A stretch of DNA of 64,000 nt from Streptomyces stelliscabiei (GCF_014873495.1 NZ_JADBGF010000001.1:2418001-2482000); one strand, 5' to 3'. Counted from the first letter of the stretch, positions 32,052-40,185 are shown. Numbers and translations are program-made. Notes: generated by a model not told the origin, from the letters alone.

Positions 32052-32492
32052 TCACATGACGATCGCCGTGGCTCCCTCGATCTCCACGACGTCCACTTCC
32101 TGACCCACCTCGTAGGCCTGGCCGGTGTCGAGCGAGCGGGCGGACCAGATCTCGCCGGCCAGCTTGATCCGGCCGCCCATGCCGTCGACCCGTTCCAGGA
32201 CGACGGCCTGTTTGCCCTTCAACGCGTCGATACCGGTCGCGAGTTGGGGTCGCTGGGACCGGTGCCTGGCCGCGATGGGCCGTACGACGGCGATGAGCGC
32301 GACCGAGACGACCGCGAAGACGAGGACCTGGAGTACGACACCTCCGCCCAGCCCCGCGGTCACGGCGCCGGCGACCGCGCCCAGGGCGAGCATGCCCAAC
32401 TCGGGCATCGCGGTCACGACGAGGGCGATCCCGAGCCCGGCCGCGCCGATCAGCCACCACACCCATGCGTCGATGCTGTCCACATCGGCCAT
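32052..32492 (-). CDS. NfeD-like membrane protein
   Basis: A 146-residue NfeD-like protein. Two or three hydrophobic segments (WVWWLIGAAGLGIALVV, GMLALGAVAGAVTAGLGGGVVLQVLVFAVVSVALIAVV) are followed by a small soluble OB-type C-terminal domain (GKQAVVLERVDGMGGRIKLAGEIWSARSLDTGQAYEVGQEVDVVEIEGATAIV). NfeD proteins partner with SPFH proteins, and the SPFH gene follows directly. I chose the ATG at 32492, although no strong ribosome site precedes it; the frame stays open upstream to 32534. Confidence 0.9.
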   Translation of the reverse strand: MADVDSIDAWVWWLIGAAGLGIALVVTAMPELGMLALGAVAGAVTAGLGGGVVLQVLVFAVVSVALIAVVRPIAARHRSQRPQLATGIDALKGKQAVVLERVDGMGGRIKLAGEIWSARSLDTGQAYEVGQEVDVVEIEGATAIVM

Positions 32493-32628
32493 GGTAGAAC
32501 CGCGATCGGGCCGCCGAACAGAGCGCACGGTCAAAGATCACGTGCAGAGTGCGCCCAAGTCGGTTGCGCCTGGGTCCGGTTGTGGTCCCAGGGCATCCGA
32601 CTGGCGCAGGGCCGGGAGAAGTTGGAGG

Positions 32629-33420
32629 TCAGGTGAGCGGCAGACCATGGGCGGTCCAGCGCTCGCCGAGCTGGTCGACGACGAGCGGGAGGCCGAAGCA
32701 GAGGGAGAGGTTGCGGGAGGTGAGTTCCAGCTCCAGCGGACCCGCGGCGAGGACCTTGCCCTGACGGATCATCAGGACGTGGGTGAAGCCCGGCGGGATC
32801 TCCTCGACATGGTGTGTGACCATGATCATGGAGGGGGCGATCGGGTCGCGGGCGAGGCGGCCGAGACGGCGTACGAGGTCCTCGCGGCCCCCGAGGTCGA
32901 GGCCGGCGGCGGGCTCGTCGAGGAGCAGCAGCTCGGGGTCGGCCATCAGGGCGCGGGCGATGAGGGTGCGCTTGCGCTCGCCCTCGGAGAGGGTGCCGAA
33001 CTTGCGGTCGACGTAGTCGGTCATGCCGAGGCGGTCGAGGAAGGCGCGGGCGCGCAGCTCGTCGATCTCCTCGTAGTCCTCGTTCCAGGTGGCCGTCATG
33101 CCGTACGCGGCGGTCAGCACGGTCTGCAGGACGGTCTGGCGCCTCGGGAGCTTCTCGGCCATGGCGATGCCGGCCATGCCGATGCGGGGGCGCAGCTCGA
33201 AGACGTCGACCTTGCCGAGGGTGTCGCCGAGGATCGTGGCGGTGCCCTTGCTGGGGTAGAGGTAGCTGGAGGCGATGTTGAGGAGGGTGGTCTTGCCGGC
33301 GCCGTTCGGGCCGAGGATGGCCCAGCGCTCGCCCTCCTTGACCGACCAGGAGACCTGGTCCACCAGAGCCCGGCCCTCGCGGACCACGGATACGTCCTCC
33401 AGCTCCAGAACATCGCTCAT
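32629..33420 (-). CDS. ABC transporter ATP-binding protein (stand-alone)
   Basis: A 263-residue ABC ATPase. Walker A is LGPNGAGKTTLLN, Walker B is LLLLDEPAAGLD, and the H-loop is MVTHHVEEIPPGFTHVL. The signature is LSEGERKR rather than the usual LSGGQ, a form seen in the YlmA/ModF-like ATPases that occur without an obvious permease. No membrane partner is encoded nearby. It may act as a soluble regulator or work with a permease encoded elsewhere. It is divergent from the hypothetical gene at 33571. Confidence 0.9.
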   Translation of the reverse strand: MSDVLELEDVSVVREGRALVDQVSWSVKEGERWAILGPNGAGKTTLLNIASSYLYPSKGTATILGDTLGKVDVFELRPRIGMAGIAMAEKLPRRQTVLQTVLTAAYGMTATWNEDYEEIDELRARAFLDRLGMTDYVDRKFGTLSEGERKRTLIARALMADPELLLLDEPAAGLDLGGREDLVRRLGRLARDPIAPSMIMVTHHVEEIPPGFTHVLMIRQGKVLAAGPLELELTSRNLSLCFGLPLVVDQLGERWTAHGLPLT

Positions 33421-33570
33421 GAGCGCGCTGTCTCCCCTTGCAGTGTCGGCCTGTCTCGGCTGTCGCGTACGCCTGTGGTCGGAGCCACCGCCGGGTGGGC
33501 GCAGCCCTCAGGGAAATCTACGCCACCGGTCGGGCCGTCCATCCCCTCGGTCGGTCCTTAGGGTGGGGGC

Positions 33571-34356
33571 ATGCTCTCGGAACCACGCTCAGGACGCCTT
33601 GCCGCATGGGGAAATGCCCTACTTGCCGGACTTGTCTCGCCGGATGACGCGGTGCTCGCGATCGTCGGTGAGGACGCGGTGCACCGGGTGGAGGGGCTGC
33701 CCGGCGAGCTGGGTCCGGTCGGGCTGACGCTCGCGCTGGGGCGGTTGCGGGCGCTCGGGGTGAGCGGGCTGCGCATCGCGCTGCCGGCGGCGGGGCATCC
33801 GCTGGGGCTGAGCGGGCCACCGGAGTTCAACAAGCGGGCGCTGGAGGCCGAGGAGGCGGTCGTCTGCCACGGGGGTGCGCTGGGGCTGGTGCCGGAGGTG
33901 TACGCGGCCGGGCCCGCCGGTGACGAGCATGTGGAGGTCGTCTGGCACTGCCTGGAGGTGCGGGAGGCCCCGCCGGCCGACGTGCCGTCCCTCGGGGAGG
34001 CCGAGCGCGAGCTGGCGGAGGCGTTGCGGGACGCCACCGCCGTGCTGTCCCGGCTGGACGTCGCGGCGTCCGGGCCGGTGGCCGAGGCGGCGATCGACGC
34101 GTACCGGGCGCGGGCCGAGCGGGGGCGGGAGGTGTTGGCTCCCGGGTATCCGCCGCGTGCGGTACGGGTGCTGGAGCTGGCGCAGCGGGTGGGGCTGCTG
34201 GTCTCGGTGGCCTTCGAGCACGGGGACGGCGGGGCCGTGAGCGCCTCGGAGATGGCCTCGCGGGCGGACGCCCTGCGGCCGGTGGAGCGGACGGCCCGGC
34301 GGGCGCAGGTGGCGGCGTACAACGCGTTCGTGGAGGAGCGGGAGCGGGGGCGGTAG
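33571..34356 (+). CDS. Conserved hypothetical protein
   Basis: A 261-residue protein with no motif that I can name. It is Ala, Leu, Gly and Glu-rich, without a signal peptide or membrane segment. The N-terminal half looks alpha/beta (AVLAIVGEDAVHRVEGLPGELGPVGLTLALGRLRALGVSGLRIALPAAGHPLGLSGP). The C-terminal half is mainly helical (EAERELAEALRDATAVLSRLDVAASGPVAEAAIDAYRARAERGREVLAPGY). It has the codon bias of a true gene and, from memory, similar proteins are conserved next to chpE in other Streptomyces. Function unknown. A hairpin terminator follows. Confidence 0.75.
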   Translation: MLSEPRSGRLAAWGNALLAGLVSPDDAVLAIVGEDAVHRVEGLPGELGPVGLTLALGRLRALGVSGLRIALPAAGHPLGLSGPPEFNKRALEAEEAVVCHGGALGLVPEVYAAGPAGDEHVEVVWHCLEVREAPPADVPSLGEAERELAEALRDATAVLSRLDVAASGPVAEAAIDAYRARAERGREVLAPGYPPRAVRVLELAQRVGLLVSVAFEHGDGGAVSASEMASRADALRPVERTARRAQVAAYNAFVEERERGR

Positions 34357-34394
34357 GCGGCCGGGTGCCGACCGGGTGGGGCGGCACAGCCGAA

Positions 34395-34425
34395 GGCCCC
34401 GCGAACCCGGCAGGTTCGCGGGGCC
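34395..34425. terminator. Bidirectional hairpin terminator
   Basis: A 13-bp perfect stem (34395-34407 with 34413-34425) lies between the convergent hypothetical gene and the chaplin-like gene. Confidence 0.8.
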
Positions 34426-34446
34426 CCGGTGGGAGCGCGGGGATGG

Positions 34447-34686
34447 TCAGGGGTTGGCCGTGACGTTGCCGAACGTCGGGTTGAGCGCGGCGACGAGGTT
34501 GGCACCGAGGCCGGTGACCGTGACGGGGACGTCGACGGGGACCTGCACGTCGAGGCCGGAGGCGACGCCCGGGGAACCGACGGCCGCGCTGTCGGCCGAC
34601 GAGTCGGCGACGGCGGTGCCGGACGAGGCGCCCGCCGCGAGACCGGCGGCGGTCACGGTCAGGGCGGCCTTCTTGGCGAAGTTCAT
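34447..34686 (-). CDS. Short chaplin-like secreted protein without cysteines
   Basis: A 79-residue protein with an N-terminal signal peptide (KKAALTVTAAGLAAGASSGTAVA, cleavage near residue 27). One chaplin-type domain follows: AAVGSPGVASGLDVQVPVDVPVTVTGLGANLVAALNPTFGNVTANP. It keeps the GSPG-ASG, VPV-VPV and NPTFGN pattern of chaplins. It has no cysteine, whereas most short chaplins carry two, and it lacks the N-rich segments. It could assemble at the cell surface like other chaplins, or may have lost amyloid function. An AGGAGG site precedes the ATG. It lies 221 nt downstream of chpE and is probably a diverged duplicate of it. Confidence 0.8.
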   Translation of the reverse strand: MNFAKKAALTVTAAGLAAGASSGTAVADSSADSAAVGSPGVASGLDVQVPVDVPVTVTGLGANLVAALNPTFGNVTANP

Positions 34687-34907
34687 GAGCCGCGTTCCTC
34701 CTGCGTCGTACGGGTCCGACCCGCACACGGATCGTGCGCCGGCCGACGCCGGGCGCGGACGCCCTGGCACGGACGGGCCGTTGGGAACTGCCCGTTCGGC
34801 GCATCGAGACGGCAGGACGGCAGGGGAACAGGGTGGGGCGGCAGCCTGACCGGCCTCCCAGGGGCGCCTGGAAGGCCGGTGGTCACTGGTGCTCCGGGGC
34901 GGGAACG

Positions 34908-35156
34908 TCAGTGGTTGACACCCAGGTTGCCGAAGGCCGGGTTCAGGATGCCGATGACGTTCACGCTGTTGCCGACCGCGTTCACGGGGATGTGGACCGG
35001 GGCCTGGATGACGTTGCCCGAGACGACGCCCGGCGAGCCGATGGCCTTGCCCTCGGCGTGCGCCCCGCCGTCGGTGGCGGAGGCCATACCGGCACCGGCG
35101 GCGACGAGGCCACCGGCCACCATCGTGACAGCGGCGGCCTTCTTCAGGTTCTTCAC
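34908..35156 (-). CDS. chpE: Short chaplin ChpE
   Basis: An 82-residue secreted chaplin. The signal peptide is about residues 1-27 (KKAAAVTMVAGGLVAAGAGMASA). The chaplin domain is KAIGSPGVVSGNVIQAPVHIPVNAVGNSVNVIGILNPAFGNLGVNH. There is no cysteine, which is a known feature of ChpE among the short chaplins, so it cannot form the usual intramolecular disulfide. Chaplins form the amyloid-like surface layer that lets aerial hyphae leave water. The GTG at 35156 gives the expected 82-residue length and has an AAGGAA/AAGGG-type ribosome site. The neighbouring two-component genes upstream are on the same strand. Confidence 0.92.
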   Translation of the reverse strand: MKNLKKAAAVTMVAGGLVAAGAGMASATDGGAHAEGKAIGSPGVVSGNVIQAPVHIPVNAVGNSVNVIGILNPAFGNLGVNH

Positions 35157-35316
35157 GTTGAGCCCTTCCTTGCGATCACTGCGGCGGTCGCACGCAGCAC
35201 GCACTGAAGAACGGCGGGGCTCCCCCGAGGATGCGCCACCCGAGGGACATACACCCGACAGTATGAATCTCAGCCCGGAGTGGAACCCTCCATGTTGCCG
35301 GACAATACGCACATCA

Positions 35317-35955
35317 TCAGGTCACACCGTGGCGTACCGCCCACAGCGCGGCCTGGGTGCGGTCCGCCAGGTCGAGTTTCATCAGGATGTTCGAGACGTG
35401 GGTCTTGACCGTCTTCTCGGAGAGGACCAGCGCGCGGGCGATCTCGCGGTTGGAGCGCCCGTCTGCTATCAGACCGAGCACCTCGCGCTCCCGCTCGGTG
35501 AGGGAACCTCCCCTGCCCTGGCCCGAGTTGGCCCCCTCCTGCGACAGCAGCGCGTCGGCGACCTCCGGCTGCAGGAGGATGTGCCCGGCGTGCACCGAGC
35601 GGATGGCACCGGCGAGGGCGTCGGGGTCCACGTCCTTGTAGACGTACCCGGCGGCGCCGGCGCGCAGGGCCGGGACGACCGTGCGCTGCTCGGTGAAACT
35701 GGTGACGATGAGCACGCGCGCGGGGTTGGCGAGTTCGCGGAGTTTGCGCAGGGCGTCGACGCCGTCCATGCCCGGCATCTTGACGTCCATGAGGACGACG
35801 TCGGGCCGGAGTTCCTCGGCGCGGGCGACTCCCTCGGCGCCGTCGGCGGCCTCTCCCACGACCTCTATGTCGTCCTGCACCTCCAGGAAGGTGCGCAGGC
35901 CGCGTCGGACCACCTGGTGGTCGTCGACGAGCAGCACCTTGATTGTCTCAGCCAC
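35317..35955 (-). CDS. Response regulator, NarL/LuxR family
   Basis: A 212-residue response regulator. The receiver domain (residues ~5-120) has the acidic DD pair in VLLVDDHQ, the phospho-acceptor Asp in VVLMDVKMPGMDG and the conserved Lys in YVYKDVDP. The C-terminal LuxR-type helix-turn-helix is LTEREREVLGLIADGRSNREIARALVLSEKTVKTHVSNILMKLDLADRTQA. It is expected to bind DNA when phosphorylated by the adjacent kinase. The GTG start overlaps the kinase stop by 8 nt, so the pair is cotranslated. Targets are unknown; the chaplin genes directly downstream on the same strand are possible. Confidence 0.94.
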   Translation of the reverse strand: MAETIKVLLVDDHQVVRRGLRTFLEVQDDIEVVGEAADGAEGVARAEELRPDVVLMDVKMPGMDGVDALRKLRELANPARVLIVTSFTEQRTVVPALRAGAAGYVYKDVDPDALAGAIRSVHAGHILLQPEVADALLSQEGANSGQGRGGSLTEREREVLGLIADGRSNREIARALVLSEKTVKTHVSNILMKLDLADRTQAALWAVRHGVT

Positions 35956-37093
35956 CGGGGACCTCCATCTCGATCGTGGTGCCCTTTCCGGGCGCCGATT
36001 CCACGGTCAGCCGGCCGCCGACGCCGCTCGCCCGGTCGCGCATCGAGACCAGGCCCAGATGGCGTCCCGCGCTGCGCACGATCTGGGTGTCGAAGCCGAC
36101 GCCGTCGTCCGTGACCCGTAGGACCGCCCCGCCGCCGTGCCGGTCGAGGGCGACGTCGACCCGCTCGGCTCCCGAGTGCCGCAGGGCGTTGTGCAGCGCC
36201 TCCTGGGCGACGCGCAGCATGGCCTCCTCCTGGGCGGCCGGCAGCGCGCGGGCGCCCCGGCCGGAGAAGGTGACACGGGCGCTGTGGGCGCGGTCCAGGA
36301 CGTGGATCTGGGTGCGCAGGGTGGCGGCGAGGCCGTCCTCGTCGAGCCCGGCGGGGCGCAGCTCGACGACGGCGGCGCGCAGCTCCTCGGCGGCCTCGGC
36401 GGCGAGGGCGGCGACCTGCTGGAGTTCGCCCTTGGCACGGGAGGGGTCGCGGTCGACCAGGGCGGCGGCGGCCTGGGCGGTCAGGCGCAGGGAGAACAGC
36501 TTCTGGCTGACGGCGTCGTGGAGTTCGTGCGCGAGCCGGGAGCGTTCCTCGGCGATGGTCAGCTCGCGGCTGCGCTCGTAGAGACGGGCGTTGGTCAGGG
36601 CGATCGCGGCGTGCTGGGCGAGGATCGACAGCAGGTCCTCGTCCTCCTCGGTGAAGCCGCAGCCGCCCTCGGGCCCGGGGCAGCGCTTGTTGGCGAGGAA
36701 GAGGGCGCCGATGACCTCGTCGCCGTCGCGGATGGGCAGGCCCAGGAAGTCGACGAGATCGGGGTGCGCGCTCGGCCAGCCCTCGAAGCGGGGGTCCTTG
36801 CGGACGTCGGCGAGGCGCTCGGGGGTGGCCTCGTGGAGCATGGCGGCGAGGATGCCGTGCTGGCGCGGGAGGGGGCCGATGGCCTTCCACTGGGCGTCGC
36901 TGACGCCGTCGACGACGAACTGGGCGAAGCCGCCGTGGTCGTCGGGGACGCCGAGCGCCGCGTACTCCGCGTCGAGCAGCTCGCGCGCGGAGGCGACGAT
37001 CGTCTTGAGGACGTCGCGCACCTCCAGGTGCCTGCTCATGGCCAGCAGCGCGGAGCTGACCGCGGCGAGGCCGGACCGTGGACGGTGACTCAT
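35948..37093 (-). CDS. GAF-domain sensor histidine kinase (NarX/DesK type)
   Basis: A 381-residue cytosolic kinase without membrane segments. A GAF domain spans about residues 22-172 (LLDAEYAALGVPDDHGGF, DFLGLPIRDGDEVIGALFLANKR). The HisKA_3 segment carries the phospho-acceptor His in ERSRLAHELHDAVSQKL (about residue 193). The HATPase_c domain follows, with ALHNALRHSGAERVDVAL (N box) and VTDDGVGFD (G1). Its GAF domain may sense a small molecule or redox state. TACGGT ends 6 nt before the ATG and there is no ribosome site, so the mRNA may be leaderless. It overlaps the response regulator gene. Confidence 0.93.
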   Translation of the reverse strand: MSHRPRSGLAAVSSALLAMSRHLEVRDVLKTIVASARELLDAEYAALGVPDDHGGFAQFVVDGVSDAQWKAIGPLPRQHGILAAMLHEATPERLADVRKDPRFEGWPSAHPDLVDFLGLPIRDGDEVIGALFLANKRCPGPEGGCGFTEEDEDLLSILAQHAAIALTNARLYERSRELTIAEERSRLAHELHDAVSQKLFSLRLTAQAAAALVDRDPSRAKGELQQVAALAAEAAEELRAAVVELRPAGLDEDGLAATLRTQIHVLDRAHSARVTFSGRGARALPAAQEEAMLRVAQEALHNALRHSGAERVDVALDRHGGGAVLRVTDDGVGFDTQIVRSAGRHLGLVSMRDRASGVGGRLTVESAPGKGTTIEMEVPGG

Positions 37094-37099
37094 GAACTC

Positions 37100-37105
37100 A
37101 CCGTA
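37100..37105 (-). promoter_or_regulatory. -10-like hexamer close to the histidine kinase start
   Basis: On the minus strand TACGGT is followed after 6 nt by the ATG at 37093. It repeats the pattern seen upstream of other genes here and suggests a leaderless transcript. Confidence 0.35.
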
Positions 37106-37335
37106 CCGGCGGGGTCCGACACCGCGGATCGGGCCGGTGGGGGTCTCCTCCGGACCCTGCGACCTAGGCCGGGGCCTACGACCGGACCTAGGACCGCGGG
37201 CCCGCCCGGCGGCCTAGGGCAAAGGGCCCCGACGGTCTGCGGCCCGCGCACGAGGCGGCGGGGGCGGTCCCGTTCCTACGTTGGGATCACCGCCGCCCGG
37301 GTCGGGTGGCGGCCGAGGACGAGGGGACGGATGTC

Positions 37336-38031
37336 ATGCCCGTAGCGATCATCACGGGGGCGTCGAAGGGGCTGGGCCGGGCGCTGGGCGCGGCGCTGGC
37401 GGAGCGCGGGTGGGATCTGGTGCTGGACGCCAGGACCGCCGGGGCCCTGAGGGAGGCGGCGGCGGAGCTGTCGGCGTACGGAACACGGGTGGAGGCGTTG
37501 CCGGGGGACGTCACCGACGCCGGGCACCGGGCCGCGCTGACGGCGGCGGCGCGGGGGCTGGGCGGGGTCGACCTGCTGGTGAACAACGCGAGCGCGCTGG
37601 GCGCCGAGCCGCTGGTACGGCTGGAGGAGCTGGCCCTGGACGGGCTGCGGCGGGCCCTGGAGGTCAATGTGGTCGCGGCGCTGGGGCTGGTCCAGGAGGC
37701 ACTGCCGCTGCTGCGGGCCTCCGGGGCGGGCGCGGTGATCGACGTCAGTTCCGACGCGGCGGCCGAGGCGTACGGGACGTGGGGCGGGTACGGGGCCTCG
37801 AAGGCGGCGCTGGACCAGATGTCGGCGGTGCTGGCCGTGGAGGAACCGGGGCTGCGGGTGTGGGCCGTCGATCCCGGGGACATGGGCACGGACCTGTACG
37901 CCGCGGCGGTACCGGACGACGACGAGCCGCGGCCCGGTCCGGGGAGCGTGGTCCCGGCGTTCCTGCGGTTGCTGGACGAGCGGCCGGTCAGTGGCCGGTA
38001 CGGGGCGCGGTCCCTGCTGGAGGGGCGATGA
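37336..38031 (+). CDS. Short-chain dehydrogenase/reductase
   Basis: A 231-residue classical SDR. The cofactor motif TGASKGLG is at residues 8-15, NNAS at about residue 86, and the catalytic YGASKAAL (Tyr-x3-Lys) at about residue 153, with the Ser in VIDVSSDAA. The basic/acidic pattern after the second strand (VLDART) would allow either NAD or NADP. The substrate is unknown. I prefer the ATG at 37336, preceded by GAGGGG, to an upstream in-frame start at 37306. Its TGA overlaps the ATG of the queA-like gene, so the two are coupled. Confidence 0.9.
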   Translation: MPVAIITGASKGLGRALGAALAERGWDLVLDARTAGALREAAAELSAYGTRVEALPGDVTDAGHRAALTAAARGLGGVDLLVNNASALGAEPLVRLEELALDGLRRALEVNVVAALGLVQEALPLLRASGAGAVIDVSSDAAAEAYGTWGGYGASKAALDQMSAVLAVEEPGLRVWAVDPGDMGTDLYAAAVPDDDEPRPGPGSVVPAFLRLLDERPVSGRYGARSLLEGR

Positions 38032-39131
38032 GCACGGTGGCGGTGGGCGTCCCGGAGGAGTTGCACGCGCGCGTGCCCGCCGAGCAGCGCGGGCCGGGCC
38101 TGGACCGGGACGGCGTACGGCTGCTGGTCTCGTGCGGTACGCGGGTGTCGCACCACGCGTTCGCGGCGCTGCCGGGGCTGCTGAGGGCGGGAGACCTGCT
38201 GGTGGTCAACACCTCGCCGACGCTGGCGGCGGCGGTGGACGGGACGGTGGGGCACGCGCGCGTGGTGGTGCATTTCTCCACGCGGGGCGACGACGGGCGG
38301 TGGGCCGTCGAGCTGCGGGATCCGGACGGACGCGGCACCACGCGCGCGCGGGCGGGCGGGCCGGCGGGGACGGAGGTGGGTCTGCCGGGGGAGGTGCGGC
38401 TGGTCCTGGAGGAGCCGCTGAGCGCGCGGGGCGAGCGGCTGTGGTGGGCCCGGGTGTCCGCACCGGACGTCGCGGGGGTGCTGCGGGAGCACGGGCGGCC
38501 CATCCGCTACTCCTACACGGAGCGGGACCAGCCGCTCTCGGTGTACCAGACGGTGTTCGCGCTGCCGTCGCGGGACGGGGCGGGGTCCGCGGAGATGCCG
38601 AGTGCGGGGCGGCCGTTCACGGCGCGGCTGGTGGCGGAGCTGGTGAGCCGGGGGGTGCAGTTCGCGCCGGTCACGCTGCACACCGGGGTGGCGTCGGCGG
38701 AGGCGCACGAGCCGCCGTACCCGGAGCGGTTCGCGGTGCCGGAGGCGTCGGCGCGGCTGATCAACGCGGCGCGGGCGAAGGGTGGGAGACGGGCGGGTGG
38801 GCGGGTGGTCGCGGTGGGGACGACGGCGGTGCGGGCCGTGGAGTCGGCCACCGGGCCCGACGGTGTCGTACGGGCCCGGCGCGGCTGGACGGACCTGGTG
38901 GTGACCCCGGAGCGCGGGGTGCGGGTGGTGGACGGGCTGCTGACGGGGCTGCACGAGCCGGAGGCCTCGCATCTGCTGATGCTGGAGGCGGTCGCCGGGC
39001 GGGCGGCGGTCGATCGCGCGTACGAGGCGGCGGCCGAGGGGCGTTACCTGTGGCACGAGTTCGGGGACGTGCACCTCATCCTGCCGGAGGAGGCCCCTCA
39101 CGCAGAGCATTGCGCCAGCAACTGCCGGTGA
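38028..39131 (+). CDS. QueA-like S-adenosylmethionine:tRNA ribosyltransferase-isomerase
   Basis: A 367-residue QueA-family protein. QueA transfers and rearranges the ribosyl part of SAM onto 7-aminomethyl-7-deazaguanine in tRNA to give epoxyqueuosine. Family-like features here are DLLVVNTSPTLAAAV, the IRYSYTERDQPLSVYQTVFA segment, and VTLHTGVASAEAHEPPYPERFAVPEASARLINAARAKGGRVVAVGTTAVRAVES. YLWHEFGDVHLIL closes the protein. No other queuosine gene is present in this window, and the partner is an SDR, so a role in the standard pathway is not certain. The ATGA overlap with the SDR gene indicates coupled translation. Confidence 0.8.
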   Translation: MSTVAVGVPEELHARVPAEQRGPGLDRDGVRLLVSCGTRVSHHAFAALPGLLRAGDLLVVNTSPTLAAAVDGTVGHARVVVHFSTRGDDGRWAVELRDPDGRGTTRARAGGPAGTEVGLPGEVRLVLEEPLSARGERLWWARVSAPDVAGVLREHGRPIRYSYTERDQPLSVYQTVFALPSRDGAGSAEMPSAGRPFTARLVAELVSRGVQFAPVTLHTGVASAEAHEPPYPERFAVPEASARLINAARAKGGRRAGGRVVAVGTTAVRAVESATGPDGVVRARRGWTDLVVTPERGVRVVDGLLTGLHEPEASHLLMLEAVAGRAAVDRAYEAAAEGRYLWHEFGDVHLILPEEAPHAEHCASNCR

Positions 39132-39428
39132 GCTTGCCGCCCGGGCCCTGTGAGCCCGCCCATAGGGTGCGCATCACGTACGAAGCTGCCTAGGAGAGGG
39201 ATAAGGGGGGTTTGAGCGGGAAGGACGGGTTGTTCTGTCCCGTTTTGCCCTTTCCGTTTCAACTAAGCAGCATCGTACGTCACACCTTTGCCACACGATT
39301 TTGCGGCCGCTAAGAATTGCTGCTGTCGCTCGACGCCGCGGGTCGCCCCGCGGCGTTTGTGCTGGAACAGCAATGTCCCCACCCGGCACGAGAGCGACCT
39401 CCGCGCTATTCGAAGAGGTCCCTCACTC
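39132..39428 (+). other. Long leader of the transglycosylase-like gene
   Basis: About 297 nt without a gene. The 3' half holds a nested hairpin (annotated separately) about 55 nt before the start codon. The 5' half has a direct and inverted G-rich/T-rich stretch (GGACGGGTTGTTCTGTCCCGTTTTGCCC). I looked for a c-di-AMP (ydaO) riboswitch, common upstream of such genes in Streptomyces, and did not recognise its conserved core. Confidence 0.5.
39316..39374 (+). promoter_or_regulatory. Nested hairpin in the leader of the transglycosylase-like gene
   Basis: An outer ATTGCTG/CAGCAAT stem (39316-39322 with 39368-39374) encloses an inner 10-bp perfect stem ACGCCGCGGG/CCCGCGGCGT (39333-39342 with 39347-39356) capped by a four-base TCGC loop. 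The element is 59 nt long. It could be a regulatory RNA structure or attenuator; no known riboswitch was recognised. Confidence 0.5.
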
Positions 39429-40094
39429 ATGATCAAGAACGTCAAGAAGCCCGGCCACAGTCTCGCGCTGACCAAGACCCACAAGCTCTCGCTCGCCGGA
39501 GTGGCCGCCTTCGGCACCGCCGCCCTCGCGTTCTCGCTGGTGCCGGCCGAGGCTCAGACCACCACGCAGACCGTGTCCGCGGCTCCGGCGGCGTTCAGCC
39601 AGAACCCGGCGCAGGCCGTGAAGGCCAGCGTCACCGACCAGGCCGCCGACGCCGACACGAAGGCCGCCGCGGCCGCCGCGAAGAAGAAGGCCGACCAGGA
39701 GCGCGCCAAGAAGGAGGCCGCGAGCCGGTCCGCCCAGCGCGCGAAGATCGCCAAGGCCGCCGTGAAGTCCTACCCGAACAACCTCGACGGCTGGATCCGC
39801 GAGGCGCTCGACATCATGAAGAAGCACAAGATCCCGGGCACCTACAACGGCCTGCACAAGAACATCATGCGGGAGTCCTCGGGCAACCCGAACGCCATCA
39901 ACGACTGGGACATCAACGCCATCAACGGCGTCCCGTCGATCGGTCTGCTGCAGGTCATCAAGCCGACCTTCGACGCCTACCACGTCCCGGGCACGGCCCA
40001 CAGCCAGTACGACCCGGTCGCCAACCTGACGGCCGCCGCGAACTACGCCGCCGACCGCTACGGCTCGATCGACAACGTCAACAGCGCGTACTGA
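39429..40094 (+). CDS. Secreted lytic transglycosylase-like (SLT domain) protein
   Basis: A 221-residue exported protein. The N-terminus has a signal sequence with a positively charged start (KKPGHSLALTKTHK), a hydrophobic core (LAGVAAFGTAALAFSLVPAEA) and likely cleavage near residue 40. A linker rich in Ala and Lys, probably coiled coil, spans residues ~65-105 (DTKAAAAAAKKKADQERAKKEAASRSAQRAK). The SLT-type domain covers about residues 115-221: catalytic Glu in IMRESSGNPNAIN, then GVPSIGLLQVIKPTFDAYHVPG and NLTAAANYAADRYGS. It should cleave peptidoglycan glycan strands, important in growth or germination. The leader has a structured element, and a hairpin terminator follows. Confidence 0.9.
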   Translation: MIKNVKKPGHSLALTKTHKLSLAGVAAFGTAALAFSLVPAEAQTTTQTVSAAPAAFSQNPAQAVKASVTDQAADADTKAAAAAAKKKADQERAKKEAASRSAQRAKIAKAAVKSYPNNLDGWIREALDIMKKHKIPGTYNGLHKNIMRESSGNPNAINDWDINAINGVPSIGLLQVIKPTFDAYHVPGTAHSQYDPVANLTAAANYAADRYGSIDNVNSAY

Positions 40095-40123
40095 GGTCGG
40101 CGCGGACCTCTGAGAACGTGGAA

Positions 40124-40150
40124 GGGCGGCACCCGGTGCGGGTGCCGCCC
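40124..40150. terminator. Bidirectional hairpin terminator
   Basis: GGGCGGCACCC (40124-40134) and GGGTGCCGCCC (40140-40150) form an 11-bp perfect stem between the convergent transglycosylase-like gene and the FHA-ABC transporter gene. Confidence 0.8.
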
Positions 40151-40185
40151 CTCGTACGTCCGTGCCCGGCCCGTGGGCCCTGGGG

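Noticed and set aside
39132..39428. ydaO (c-di-AMP) riboswitch upstream of the transglycosylase-like gene
   Set aside because: This would be expected from related genes, but I could not find the conserved core sequences. Only a nested hairpin is supported.
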